NCBI GenBank assembly: GCA_902590245.1
Contig: CACIWG010000002.1
Location: 26,586 to 90,585, forward strand
Origin: an uncultured SAR116 cluster alpha proteobacterium
GTDB taxonomy: Bacteria; Pseudomonadota; Alphaproteobacteria; Puniceispirillales; Marisalimonadaceae
Reading direction: 5' to 3'
DNA: 64,000 bases
Shown: piece after piece, positions 1 to 9,993 of the stretch
Layout: each line of letters begins with the position of its first letter
Numbering within the stretch: the stretch's first letter is position 1
Position numbers and translations under genes: made by a program
The notes under the pieces: model-generated
Seen by the model: only the letters and a program-made list of their open reading frames with translations
Database searches by the model: none
Told to the model about the DNA's origin: nothing

Positions 1-240
1 GATGAAGAAATATTGACAAGTAGAATCGAAAATAGAGCTAAGCAGGAAAAAATAACTAGAAAAGATGATACTTCGTCTATTTTGATTGAAAGACTAAAAG
101 TCTTTAATAGAGAAACTAAACCTGTTTTAGAATACTATTCCAATAAAAAAATTTTAAATGTTATAGATGGGATGGGAACAATCGAAGAAGTTTCATTAAA
201 CATTTCTATGATAATTAAGAAAGACTTTAAGGTTGACTAG
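1..240 (+). CDS. adk: Adenylate kinase, C-terminal part (5' end outside window)
   Basis: Frame 1 is open from base 1 ([23 protein letters not shown]...[15 protein letters not shown]); Adk C-terminal pattern; sits upstream of rpsM. Confidence 0.85.
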   Translation, partial: DEEILTSRIENRAKQEKITRKDDTSSILIERLKVFNRETKPVLEYYSNKKILNVIDGMGTIEEVSLNISMIIKKDFKVD

Positions 241-293
241 ATGATGTTAAAGTTTATAATTCGCAAATCCCTATATTTTTATGGAGAGATCTA

Positions 294-662
294 ATGGCAA
301 GAATAGCTGGTATTAATGTTCCAACCAATAAGAGAGTTGAAATTGCTCTAACATATATTCACGGAATTGGCTTAAGTTCTAGTAAGAAAATATGTGAGTT
401 AGCTAATATTAAAGATCAAACAAGAGTTAATAACTTGACTGAAAATGAATTGTCAAAAATCAGAGATATAATTGACAAAGATTTTTTAGTTGAAGGTGAT
501 TTAAGAAGAAAAAAATCACTTGATATAAAAAGGTATCTTGATTTGGGGTGTTTAAGAGGTTTAAGACATAGAAAAAATTTACCGGTTAGAGGTCAAAGAA
601 CACATACGAATGCAAGAACAAGAAAAGGTCCAGCAAAAGCAATTGCTGGTAAAAAGAAATAA
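294..662 (+). CDS. rpsM: 30S ribosomal protein S13
   Basis: [26 protein letters not shown]...[24 protein letters not shown]. Confidence 0.98.
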   Translation: MARIAGINVPTNKRVEIALTYIHGIGLSSSKKICELANIKDQTRVNNLTENELSKIRDIIDKDFLVEGDLRRKKSLDIKRYLDLGCLRGLRHRKNLPVRGQRTHTNARTRKGPAKAIAGKKK

Positions 663-675
663 TTAGAGGAAAATA

Positions 676-1071
676 ATGGTAAAAGAACCGTCGCAAAGTA
701 AAGTTAAGAAAAAAGTAAAGAAAAATATTTCAAATGCAATTGCTCATGTAAATTCTTCATTTAATAACACATTAGTAACTATTACTGATTATCAAGGTAA
801 TACAATAGCTTGGTCTTCTTCTGGAAGTATGGGGTTTAAAGGATCGCGTAAATCAACCCCTTATGCAGCTCAATTAGCAGCAGAGGATGCTGGGAAAAAA
901 GCATCTGAGCACGGTGTTAAGGTTGTAGACATAGAAGTTCAAGGCCCCGGATCTGGAAGAGAGTCTGCACTTCGAGCTCTTCAGATTGTAGGTTTTCAGG
1001 TGAATTCTATAAGAGATGTTACCCCAATACCTCACAATGGATGCAGACCAAAAAAAAGACGAAGAGTATAG
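676..1071 (+). CDS. rpsK: 30S ribosomal protein S11
   Basis: [44 protein letters not shown]...[13 protein letters not shown]. Confidence 0.98.
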   Translation: MVKEPSQSKVKKKVKKNISNAIAHVNSSFNNTLVTITDYQGNTIAWSSSGSMGFKGSRKSTPYAAQLAAEDAGKKASEHGVKVVDIEVQGPGSGRESALRALQIVGFQVNSIRDVTPIPHNGCRPKKRRRV

Positions 1072-1114
1072 ATAATACAATATAAATTAAACTTAAATTA
1101 TTTATGGATAGAAA

Positions 1115-2134
1115 ATGATTGAAAAAAATTGGAAAGAATTAATAAAGCCAGCTAAATTAACTGTAAAACATATTGATGATAAAAAATCAAATGCAACTAT
1201 TATAGCTGAGCCTATTGAAAGAGGCTTTGGTGTTACAATTGGAAATGCTCTTAGAAGAATATTACTATCTTCATTACAAGGATCTGCTATAACTTCTATT
1301 CAGGTTCAAGGCGCTCTTCATGAATTCTCATCTTTGCCTGGAGTTAGAGAAGATTTAACTGACATGATTCTTAATATTAAAGGAATTAAAGTTAAGATGG
1401 AAGAAGAAGGACCTAAAAAAATATATTTAAATATTGAAGGACCCTTAACCGTTACAGCTAGTCATATTGAAGAAACATCAAATATAACTATAATGAACCC
1501 TGATCATGAAATATGTACTTTAGAAGAGGGTAACAAATTATCAATTGAATTTACTGTTGAAAATGGAAAAGGTTATGTTTCTGCTGGTGTGAACTTTATT
1601 GAAGATAAACCAATTGGATTAATACCAATCGATGCAATATTTAGCCCTATTGTAAAAGTTTCGTATGATGTTGATAATGCTAGAGTTGGTCAACAAACAG
1701 ATTTTGACAAATTACTAATTAATGTTGAAACAGATGGATCAGTTTCACCTGAAGATGCAGTTGCTTTTGCAGCTAGAATTATGCAAGACCAAATGCAGAA
1801 TTTTATTAATTTTGAAGAACCAGAGGAAGAAGATGTAGCTCCAGAAGTTGATGATTTACCATTCAACAGAAATTTGTTGAGAAAAGTAGACGAACTTGAA
1901 TTATCAGTTAGATCTGCAAATTGTTTAAAAAACGATAATATAGTATACATTGGTGACTTAGTTTTAAGAACAGAGCCAGAAATGTTAAGGACACCTAATT
2001 TTGGAAGAAAAAGTTTAAATGAGATACGAGAAGTTTTAAAAGTAATGGATCTTGAGTTAGGTATGATTATAGAAAATTGGCCGCCAGAAAATATTGAAGA
2101 TCTTGCTAAAAAAATTGAGGATCCATTTAATTAA
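1115..2134 (+). CDS. rpoA: DNA-directed RNA polymerase subunit alpha
   Basis: [23 protein letters not shown]...; C-terminal domain [14 protein letters not shown]; operon context. Confidence 0.98.
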   Translation: MIEKNWKELIKPAKLTVKHIDDKKSNATIIAEPIERGFGVTIGNALRRILLSSLQGSAITSIQVQGALHEFSSLPGVREDLTDMILNIKGIKVKMEEEGPKKIYLNIEGPLTVTASHIEETSNITIMNPDHEICTLEEGNKLSIEFTVENGKGYVSAGVNFIEDKPIGLIPIDAIFSPIVKVSYDVDNARVGQQTDFDKLLINVETDGSVSPEDAVAFAARIMQDQMQNFINFEEPEEEDVAPEVDDLPFNRNLLRKVDELELSVRSANCLKNDNIVYIGDLVLRTEPEMLRTPNFGRKSLNEIREVLKVMDLELGMIIENWPPENIEDLAKKIEDPFN

Positions 2135-2145
2135 AGGTAAATCTT

Positions 2146-2604
2146 ATGAAGCATAGAATAAAAGGAAAAAAACTTAATAGAACTTCTTCTCATAGAAAAT
2201 CATTATTAAAAAATATGTCACAAGCTTTAATAAAGCATGAACAAATTATTACAACTTTAGTAAAAGCAAAAACACTTAAGCCCTACTTTGATAAATTAAT
2301 TACAATTGGTAAAAAGGGGAATCTTTCTGCAAGAAGGCAAGCTATTAGTAAGATAGGAGATACAATCCTTGTAGAAAAACTTTTTAGTACATTGGCAAAA
2401 AGATATGAAACAAGAAACGGTGGTTATTCGCGTGTTCTAAAAGCTGGATTTAGATATGGCGATGCTGCGCCTATGGCTGTCATTGAATTAGTTGATAGGG
2501 ATGAAGAAGCTAGAGGAAAGGATAGTGGACCAACCCAAGAACAAAAAGATACTAATCAAAATGATGAAAACAAAGATCAAGGTGCTGCTGTAACTTCTGG
2601 CTAA
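2146..2604 (+). CDS. rplQ: 50S ribosomal protein L17
   Basis: [37 protein letters not shown]; acidic C-terminal extension. Confidence 0.97.
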   Translation: MKHRIKGKKLNRTSSHRKSLLKNMSQALIKHEQIITTLVKAKTLKPYFDKLITIGKKGNLSARRQAISKIGDTILVEKLFSTLAKRYETRNGGYSRVLKAGFRYGDAAPMAVIELVDRDEEARGKDSGPTQEQKDTNQNDENKDQGAAVTSG

Positions 2605-2611
2605 GTTAGCA

Positions 2612-3487
2612 ATGAATTTTGACGGCTATTTTGGAATTGATTGGTCCGGTGATAAAAATAAATATCAAAAAGGAATCAAAGTAGCTTTTTTAGATAAGAA
2701 AAACGCTAACCCTTTAATAATTGAACCGCCTTATAATAAATATTGGGATAGATCTTCTTTAGTAGAATATTTACAAAAATTAAATTCAACAAAATGTTAT
2801 TTAATTGGTTTTGATTTTGCTTTTGCATATCCTTTTGAGGATTACAAAAATTACTTTATAGATTTTGAAAATTCGCCAAAGTCAGCAAAACAACTTTGGG
2901 ATTTTATAGACTTTCATAATTTAGTTAACTCTAATTATTATGGAGGTAACATATGGAAAAACAAAATAATAAGTGAATATTATAATTCACCGGTAAAAAA
3001 AGGTAAGAGATTTAAATCAAGAAGAAGAATTACAGAGATATATGCCAAAAATATCTGTTTTCCTAGTCCAACATTTAATTGTGTAGGCCCTGGAGCAGTA
3101 GGAACAGGAAGTCTCGCTGGAATGAGAGTATTAAAAAAATTAAAGAATAAATTTAATATATGGCCATTTGATGATTTAAAAAATAATAGAAAAAGTGTAA
3201 TAGTTGAGATTTTTCCAACATTATACTTTAGAAAACATTCAATTAAACCAAAAAAAAATACTGGTTATACTTTAAAACAAATAAATAATGCTTTAAAAAA
3301 ATACGATTGCCTGCCTGTATCTAAAGACTTTAAAATGTTTGGTCCTGATCAAGATGAAGCAGATGCAATAATATCTGTGGCCGCCTTAAAATATTTTGCC
3401 AAAAATACAAAATATTGGAAAACTCATAAAGCTGCAAAAAAAGAAGGCTGGATTTATGGAGTTAAATTTATTAGTGATAAAGTGTGA
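2612..3487 (+). CDS. DUF429-like conserved hypothetical protein
   Basis: Intact ORF; N-terminal FGIDWSG and C-terminal DQDEADAIISVAAL resemble DUF429/RNase H-fold proteins; overlaps the next gene by 4 bp. Confidence 0.55.
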   Translation: MNFDGYFGIDWSGDKNKYQKGIKVAFLDKKNANPLIIEPPYNKYWDRSSLVEYLQKLNSTKCYLIGFDFAFAYPFEDYKNYFIDFENSPKSAKQLWDFIDFHNLVNSNYYGGNIWKNKIISEYYNSPVKKGKRFKSRRRITEIYAKNICFPSPTFNCVGPGAVGTGSLAGMRVLKKLKNKFNIWPFDDLKNNRKSVIVEIFPTLYFRKHSIKPKKNTGYTLKQINNALKKYDCLPVSKDFKMFGPDQDEADAIISVAALKYFAKNTKYWKTHKAAKKEGWIYGVKFISDKV

Positions 3488-4455
3488 AAAAATTAGAAAA
3501 ATTTATAATACCTGAAAGCGAAGATAAATCACGTTTAGATAGATGTCTGAGAAGAAACTTAGGAGAAATAAATCAATCACTTTTAGAAAAATCGTTAAGA
3601 AATAAGTATATTTTAATAAATGGAAAAAAGGCTAAAGCTTCTGACAAGATAGAAAAAGACCAAGTTATAACTTATGATGCATCGCTTTTTTTAAAAAGGA
3701 AAAAAGTATTTTCTACAATAAGTAAAAATAAAATGTGTTTTTATTTAGATCTTTATAAAAAAATATTAATAAAAGAGAATATAAATTGGATTATTTTAAA
3801 TAAACCAAACCAAATTGCTGTTCAAGGAGGGACTGGTCAAAATAAAAATATAGATGAACTTTTAAGATCAATTTCAAATGATAACCAATATAAATTAGTT
3901 CATAGATTAGATAAGGACACATCTGGAATACTTGTAATTGCTAAAAATTTAAAAATGGCAAAGAGTTTTCAAGATTATTTTAAAAATAAAAGAATCATAA
4001 AACTTTATTTAGCCATTATTTCACCCCCACCTTTAAAGAACAAAAAATATATCACTTCAAATATTGAAAAAAGTCATTTTTCGAATGTAAGAAAAATGAT
4101 AACATCTGATTTTAAAGGTAAGTTTGCCAAAACTTATATGAAAACTTTAGTAAAAAATTCCAAATATGCACTAGCTTTATTGTACCCAATTACTGGAAGA
4201 ACGCATCAATTAAGAGTACATATGAATTATGTTGGATGCTCAATAATTGGAGATAAGAAATATAAATTAAATGAAAACTATGTTGATAATGAAAATTTTC
4301 TTAAACTACATTCTTATGTTATTAAATTTCCAAATGAAGACTTTATAAAAGCACCATTACCAGAACATTTTATTAATTTTATGAAAGAAAATAAATTAGA
4401 TATTGATTTAGAGAAAATTGAAAAAGATTTTGAAAAGGAATTTAAATATGAATAA
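3484..4455 (+). CDS. RluA/RluC-family 23S rRNA pseudouridine synthase
   Basis: S4-like N-terminus; HRLDKDTSGILVIAKN catalytic motif; GRTHQLRVHMNYVG. Confidence 0.92.
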   Translation: MKKLEKFIIPESEDKSRLDRCLRRNLGEINQSLLEKSLRNKYILINGKKAKASDKIEKDQVITYDASLFLKRKKVFSTISKNKMCFYLDLYKKILIKENINWIILNKPNQIAVQGGTGQNKNIDELLRSISNDNQYKLVHRLDKDTSGILVIAKNLKMAKSFQDYFKNKRIIKLYLAIISPPPLKNKKYITSNIEKSHFSNVRKMITSDFKGKFAKTYMKTLVKNSKYALALLYPITGRTHQLRVHMNYVGCSIIGDKKYKLNENYVDNENFLKLHSYVIKFPNEDFIKAPLPEHFINFMKENKLDIDLEKIEKDFEKEFKYE

Positions 4456-5110
4456 AAAGTTAATTTTGTTTGATTATGACGGAACAATTGTTGACTCTGC
4501 AAAAATGATTGTAAAAGGGGCAATTGAAGCATTTAGAATGTGTGGATTGCCAGATCCAGATCCTAATAAAGTTAGAGAAAATATTGGTAAACCTCTTGCC
4601 ACTGCACTGGATGCTTATGCACCTAAAGGTTATGAAGTCAAGCCAGAAATGATCTCTAATGCATATAGAAAATGGTATGCAGAGCAAGGAAGATTAGGTT
4701 TACAAGATGAACCTTTATTTCCTGGAATGTTTGAACTTGTACATGATTTAAAAAATAATAAAGAATTTCATATTGGTGTTGCTACAAATAAATCTCGTAT
4801 TGCTCTTAATAATGGTTTAAAAAAACATAACTTAAACAACATTTTTGATGTTACATTAACAATGGATGAAGCAAAGGCTAAACCTGATCCAGATATGGCT
4901 ATACAAGCTATGTCAAAGTTAAATATGAAAAAAAAATCGACAATTATCGTTGGAGATACAATCAATGATATAGGTTTAGGTGTTAATGCTGGGATTAATT
5001 CAATCGGTGTAGCTTGGGGCTATAATAGCATTGAAATGCTTAGAAATGAAGGTGCTGATTTTATTATAAAAGATGCCGAAGAGTTATTTAACACAATAAT
5101 TAATTTATAA
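4448..5110 (+). CDS. HAD-family hydrolase (phosphoglycolate phosphatase-like)
   Basis: FDYDGTIVDSA, ATNKS, GDTINDIGLGVNAG HAD motifs. ATG at 4448 preferred over ORF-track start 4418 because of overlap with the upstream gene. Confidence 0.88.
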   Translation: MNKKLILFDYDGTIVDSAKMIVKGAIEAFRMCGLPDPDPNKVRENIGKPLATALDAYAPKGYEVKPEMISNAYRKWYAEQGRLGLQDEPLFPGMFELVHDLKNNKEFHIGVATNKSRIALNNGLKKHNLNNIFDVTLTMDEAKAKPDPDMAIQAMSKLNMKKKSTIIVGDTINDIGLGVNAGINSIGVAWGYNSIEMLRNEGADFIIKDAEELFNTIINL

Positions 5111-5112
5111 AT

Positions 5113-5802
5113 ATGTGTTTAAAACCTAAATTAAAATGTTCAGATGGTTTTTTTAATTTATTTATTAATAATAAAGAAATTAAAACACCAGAAAAAGTAT
5201 CATTTAATTTTAAAGAAAAAATTTTCCCTGATTTAATTTTGAAAGAAATTAAAAGATTTAAATTAAAAAAATTAAATCAATCTATTTATTATAATATTTT
5301 CTCTCTTGCTAAAGATAAAATTCTAGTGAATAAACAAAAATATATTGCTGAAGTTTTGAAGTATATAAATACAGATCTTATTTGCTATTGGGAAAATAAA
5401 CCAGATGATCTATATGCTTTACAATTAGACAATTGGAATTCACAATTAAAAAAATTAAAAAAAGAAGAATTAGACTTTGATTATACTTTTAATATTATTC
5501 CAATTAAACAAAAAAAATCTTCAATAGAGTTGTTAAAAAATAAGTTAATTCAATTAGATGATATAATTTTATCCTGTTTGTTGATTGTTACAAAAACTAC
5601 AAGTTCATTGCTCTTAAGTTACCTTTTTATAACTAATAGAATTAATCCAATAGATTTATACAAAAATGCTTATTTGCATGAAATATGGCAATCTAAAAAG
5701 TGGGGTATTGTTGAAGAAGAAAATGAAAAAAGAGAAAGTGATTTATTAATATTTAAAAAAATTTATAAATTAATAAAAATTAGTTATGAGCAAAAAAATT
5801 GA
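5113..5802 (+). CDS. ATP12 family chaperone (F1-ATPase assembly)
   Basis: CYWENKPDDLYALQLDNW...; tail HEIWQSKKWGIVEEENEKRESD typical of ATP12-type proteins; alphaproteobacterial neighbourhood. Confidence 0.8.
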   Translation: MCLKPKLKCSDGFFNLFINNKEIKTPEKVSFNFKEKIFPDLILKEIKRFKLKKLNQSIYYNIFSLAKDKILVNKQKYIAEVLKYINTDLICYWENKPDDLYALQLDNWNSQLKKLKKEELDFDYTFNIIPIKQKKSSIELLKNKLIQLDDIILSCLLIVTKTTSSLLLSYLFITNRINPIDLYKNAYLHEIWQSKKWGIVEEENEKRESDLLIFKKIYKLIKISYEQKN

Positions 5803-6187
5803 CCCTAAAACTGACCATTTTGAAATTGCAATAATTTTAAGTTATTTAAATTCAAATTCAAAAAAGATTTTCAACGAAATTATATTAGCAAAAAAAAATA
5901 ATATGTGGGCTACAATAATAGTATTTTCGCTAACAATTTTAGATAATATATTTCATCAAGATGATACAAACTATTTAGTTGAGGGTTTAGAATTAAATAA
6001 GATAAAATATTCAAAAGATATATCTTGGTTAAGAAAAAAAAGAAATGAAATTTTACATTATGAAAATAGTGATAATGATGAATCTATTAGATTTTTTAAT
6101 GATGAAGATTTAAAAAAAGATTCGTTTAAGGCTTATAATATTTTATGTAAAAACTTAATCAAACTTCACAAAAGAAGTAAAATTTAA
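5786..6187 (+). CDS. Hypothetical protein with HEPN-like RNxxxH motif
   Basis: Intact 133-aa ORF overlapping the atp12-like gene by 17 bp; contains WLRKKRNEILHYEN. Confidence 0.5.
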   Translation: MSKKIDPKTDHFEIAIILSYLNSNSKKIFNEIILAKKNNMWATIIVFSLTILDNIFHQDDTNYLVEGLELNKIKYSKDISWLRKKRNEILHYENSDNDESIRFFNDEDLKKDSFKAYNILCKNLIKLHKRSKI

Positions 6188-6816
6188 AAAAATAAAGAAA
6201 AATTTTCTTTTAATTTTTCATCGAATTCATTCAGTGAAATATTTCCCACTTCTTTTTCAATACTTGTTACAAAACCATTTTGAACTCCGCATGGAACAAT
6301 TTCTTCAAATGACTTTAAATTTGGATTCACATTTATTGAAATGCCGTGCCAAGTAATCCAATGTGAAATACGAACACCTATAGATGCTATTTTAAAAAAA
6401 ACATTATTTTTTTTTACCCATACACCAGGGTTTCCTTTTTGGACAATAGCATTAATATTAAAAAAATTTAAAGTTAATATAATCCATTGTTCTAAATTAT
6501 TAATATACTTTTTGATATCTTTTTCTCTTTGTTTAAGATCTAGCATAATGTAAACTACTCGTTGACCTGGTCCATGCCAAGTCCACTGACCGCCCCTTCC
6601 AACATATCGAATTAAATTTTTATTTTTGATATTTTGATCTATTTCTTTTGCAGAAGTACCAGCTGTAAAAATAGAATTATGTTCTAAAAACCACAAAATT
6701 TCCTTTGCTTGATTTTTTTTCATTTTATTAACGTGTGAGTTCATAAATTCAATTGCTGAATCATAATCAACCAAATTTTCTGAAATCTTAAATTCTACAA
6801 TATTATCAATTTGCAT
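6184..6816 (-). CDS. lipB: Octanoyltransferase (lipoyl(octanoyl) transferase)
   Basis: FTAGTSAKEID, YVGRGGQWTWHGPGQRVVYIMLDL, KIASIGVRISHWITWHGISINV. Confidence 0.95.
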   Translation of the reverse strand: MQIDNIVEFKISENLVDYDSAIEFMNSHVNKMKKNQAKEILWFLEHNSIFTAGTSAKEIDQNIKNKNLIRYVGRGGQWTWHGPGQRVVYIMLDLKQREKDIKKYINNLEQWIILTLNFFNINAIVQKGNPGVWVKKNNVFFKIASIGVRISHWITWHGISINVNPNLKSFEEIVPCGVQNGFVTSIEKEVGNISLNEFDEKLKENFSLFF

Positions 6817-6868
6817 AGTGATGTTATATGTTGATTTTTAAATTTTACAACATAAGATACAAATTATT

Positions 6869-6955
6869 GCGGCTGTGGCGGAACTGGTAGACGCGCAGCG
6901 TTGAGGTCGCTGTGGAGTAAAATCCGTGGAAGTTCGAGTCTTCTCAGCCGCACCA
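6869..6955 (+). tRNA. tRNA-Leu (GAG)
   Basis: GCGGCTG/CAGCCGC acceptor stem, anticodon stem CAGCG-TTGAGGT-CGCTG, long variable arm, GTTCGAGTC T-loop, encoded CCA. Confidence 0.95.
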
Positions 6956-7041
6956 TCACCTAAATCTAAGCAATTGATATGTAAGCATATTGTTTGAAAC
7001 AGATGGATGGTGTGAAAGATTATGAGAAATATTTAGAAAAT

Positions 7042-7061
7042 CAATAATTATTGTTTTTTTT
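7042..7061 (+). terminator. Possible weak intrinsic terminator downstream of tRNA-Leu
   Basis: Palindrome CAATAATTATTG followed by eight T; stem is almost all A/T so weak. Confidence 0.3.
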
Positions 7062-7116
7062 CATAATTTTATTAAATTTATGTTAACTTTTATAAAGCGA
7101 ACAACGGGGTTTTATT

Positions 7117-7968
7117 ATGGAAATTTTACAATATATAACACCAATTATGCTGGTAGTAATTTTCTGTTTTTGGATAAAATGTCTTTTTTCAGATGGTTTT
7201 AGAAACTTTTTTTCAATTCTTTGGAATAGCAAAACAGAAGGATTAAAATTTTTTAGTCCAATTCATAATGCAAAATTAATCTATCAAAATTATAAATCAT
7301 TATTAATTGATTTGTCTCAATTTTGGAAAACTTTTGTTATGAACATTTTAATAGCATTCGTGTTATCAATAATTTGTAGCTTAGGTTCTGGTTATAAAGG
7401 TTTGCTTTATCTAATTGAAGATAGTTTTGCTATAATGATTATCACTCTTATTTTAGCTTTTATATTTTTTCTACTAAAAAAATTATGGGTATTCAAAATC
7501 ATATCATCAATATTTCTAGGTATTTTAAAATTGATTTTTAGACGTGAAACTTGGGAAGTTGCTAAAAGTGGATATAAAAGGGGAAGAAATTATTCTAAAG
7601 GCAGTAATCAATCTTTCTTTAAGAGCTACAAGACATCTGAAACTAAAGTACCGGCTAGGTCTTTTTTTAAAAAAGAAAAAACGAACAAAGTATCTGAACC
7701 AATTTATCAAACAGGAAATAATTCTAATTTTTCAAATGAAAATACATCTTCAAAAAAGGAAACTAATAATATGAAAACAGATAGTACACAAAGAAAATAT
7801 TGTTACAATTGTGCATTTTGGACTGGGCAAAGGTCGTTTAAAGATGTTACTGGTAATCTAATAGAATACAATGATACCCCAGCAAAGTGTGCTCCAAATG
7901 GTGGCATGCCAAATGCTAACATGAGTCCGAGAGCTACATGTGCTAAATTTTCTAAATTAGGTGGATAA
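7117..7968 (+). CDS. Membrane protein with C-terminal Cys-rich domain (CxxC...C...C)
   Basis: Several hydrophobic segments, basic/Ser linker, tail CYNCAFWTGQRSF...CAPNGGMPNANMSPRATCAKFSKLGG. Confidence 0.6.
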   Translation: MEILQYITPIMLVVIFCFWIKCLFSDGFRNFFSILWNSKTEGLKFFSPIHNAKLIYQNYKSLLIDLSQFWKTFVMNILIAFVLSIICSLGSGYKGLLYLIEDSFAIMIITLILAFIFFLLKKLWVFKIISSIFLGILKLIFRRETWEVAKSGYKRGRNYSKGSNQSFFKSYKTSETKVPARSFFKKEKTNKVSEPIYQTGNNSNFSNENTSSKKETNNMKTDSTQRKYCYNCAFWTGQRSFKDVTGNLIEYNDTPAKCAPNGGMPNANMSPRATCAKFSKLGG

Positions 7969-7981
7969 ACTAGTAAACACA

Positions 7982-8063
7982 CTCACACCCCAATCTGTTA
8001 CAAACCCCAACTATATACATCTGCCCATACCCCCATGGCTCGTGCTTGGAGTGGGTAAGTGAG
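7982..8063. other. Possible structured non-coding element (long-range inverted arms)
   Basis: CTCACACCCCAA (7982-7993) can pair with TTGgagtGGGTaaGTGAG (8046-8063); C-rich island in an otherwise AT-rich non-coding gap. Confidence 0.3.
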
Positions 8064-8104
8064 GACAATTTAAGTGTTACATATAAGTGTATTTAAGGAT
8101 AAAT

Positions 8105-8177
8105 ATATTTCACAGAAATGAGCACACAACCTTATACTAAGTACTCACTTTTAACTGTGAAAAAAACTGTGAAATAT
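8105..8177. repeat. Inverted repeat ATATTTCACAG ... CTGTGAAATAT
   Basis: 11-bp perfect arms at 8105-8115 and 8167-8177; an additional CTGTGAAA copy nearby at about 8155. Confidence 0.5.
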
Positions 8178-8587
8178 TTTGCGAATATTTTTTACCTATT
8201 TGTGCCTAAACAATTTATAAACACCTAATGATATTAAATCAAAATAGTTTTCTGTATGATTTGTAATGAATAAAGTTTATTTATAATCTTTAATAATAAA
8301 GTAATTTAAAAAATTAGTTAACTCACACTATCAGTATAACACACCCCTACTTTCATTACGCAACCTAACTGTAAGAGATAATGTATCTTTTGACACAGAC
8401 TATGTAATACCTAATCTAGGCAAGAGCTTATGTTCAATTGTATGTAGTGCATTTAGATGAATGAAACTTTTTTTAAGCCGCATTATCCTCAAACTCTAAA
8501 TTATTCAAATGGAAGTAATTAATTTATAACTTTATTTGAAATATTAAATTCATTAACAACTTAAAATGTTTAATTTAATATATAAAG

Positions 8588-9130
8588 ATGAAAAAAATAA
8601 AACTCATTTTTACAATTTTATTTTTAATTTTGGCAAATTCACCTTCAATTTCTGATGAATTAAATGATTTGTTTTTAAAACTTAAAAATGCAGAAAATTT
8701 TTCTGAGGCTACAAGTATAGAAAAAAAAATATGGAATATTTGGACGACGAGTGGTTCAGACCAAAAAAATAATATAGAAATGAATAAAGGGTTAATATTG
8801 CTTAATAATGGTAATCTAAACAATGCCCTCAAAGTATTTTTAAATCTTTGTAAAGTTGAACCAGAATGGGCTGAACCTTTTAATAAAGTAGCTACAATTA
8901 AATTTTTACAAAAAGATTATTTAACATCTATAAAATATATTAAATTAACACTAGAAAAAGAAGGTAGACATTTTGGCGCTATTTCAGGTATGGCTCAGAT
9001 TAATTTACGTTTAGGAAGATTTGAAAATGCATTAAACAATATTAATCAGGCTCTAAAAATACATCCTTTTATAAGCATTAAAAAGATAAAACCATTTTTA
9101 TTAGAAAAACTTAAAAAGAAGGAAATTTAA
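8588..9130 (+). CDS. Secreted TPR-repeat protein
   Basis: N-terminal signal-like MKKIKLIFTILFLILANS; TPR-like helices (GNLNNALKVFLNLCKVEPEWAEPFNKVATIKFLQKDY). Confidence 0.7.
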   Translation: MKKIKLIFTILFLILANSPSISDELNDLFLKLKNAENFSEATSIEKKIWNIWTTSGSDQKNNIEMNKGLILLNNGNLNNALKVFLNLCKVEPEWAEPFNKVATIKFLQKDYLTSIKYIKLTLEKEGRHFGAISGMAQINLRLGRFENALNNINQALKIHPFISIKKIKPFLLEKLKKKEI

Positions 9131-9157
9131 TTTCATTTAAATTTTATGAACTAAAAA

Positions 9158-9919
9158 ATGTCAAACTATCTACTTCTTGAAAATTTAGTATTAATTGTTA
9201 TTGCAGTTTTGTTAGGAGGTATTGTTAAAGGTTCAATCGGAATTGGGATGTCAATGTTTTCTGTTCCAATAATAGCTTTTATATTACCTCCAACAAAAGC
9301 AATGATGCTTTTATGTTTCCCAGTTATATTTACAAATTACTTACAAATGGATATTAAAAAGGGAGTAGGTAGTTTTAGATTTTTACCAATGTTTCTAGCT
9401 CTTTTTTTAGGATTGTTAATTGGTGGAAAATTGATTTTAAATTTAAGTTTGAACTTTATATCAATTTCTATCGCTACTGTAATTATTATATTTACTTCAT
9501 TAAATTTTTTTGGGATCAGTTTAAAAAATATAAAAAAAGCTAATGAAAAAATACTTTCAGTCATAATTGGGTTTCTTTCAGGAATATTAGGAGGGTTAAC
9601 AACTTTTTATGCTCCACCAATCATTACATTTTTGATTTCAATTAATTTAGATAAAGAGTTTTTTATAAGAACAACTGCAACAATGTATTTTTTTGCATCA
9701 ATACCACTTTATTCTTCTATGCTTTATCATGGCTTAGGTAATTATTATGACTTAATTATGAGTTTAATATTGGTGGTTCCAGCAATTATAGGACAATTTT
9801 TTGGTTCAAAAATAAGAAAAAAATTGTCAAATGAAATTTTTCAGAAACTTATTTTAATAATTCTAATTATGATTGGTTTTAGTTTGCTTTTCAAAAATTT
9901 AATTTATTTGATTATCTAG
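9158..9919 (+). CDS. TauE/SafE family sulfite exporter / permease
   Basis: Multi-TM protein with GGIVKGSIGIGMSMFSVPI and GFLSGILGGLTTFYAPP repeats. Confidence 0.85.
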   Translation: MSNYLLLENLVLIVIAVLLGGIVKGSIGIGMSMFSVPIIAFILPPTKAMMLLCFPVIFTNYLQMDIKKGVGSFRFLPMFLALFLGLLIGGKLILNLSLNFISISIATVIIIFTSLNFFGISLKNIKKANEKILSVIIGFLSGILGGLTTFYAPPIITFLISINLDKEFFIRTTATMYFFASIPLYSSMLYHGLGNYYDLIMSLILVVPAIIGQFFGSKIRKKLSNEIFQKLILIILIMIGFSLLFKNLIYLII

Positions 9920-9993
9920 TTTAACTTAAAATATTATTTTCTATTTATTAAAAATTAATTAGAATAAATATTAAATTAATTAAGGGACCAACA

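Noticed and set aside
4418-4447. Extended N-terminus of the HAD hydrolase (ORF-track start)
   Set aside because: The extension overlaps the pseudouridine synthase gene and MNKKLILFDYDGT is a more typical HAD start.
6869-8500. tRNA-Leu as an integration site with a downstream att repeat (AGCCGCA at about 8477)
   Set aside because: Only about 7 bp match to the tRNA 3' end, no integrase and no clear cargo; expected by chance.
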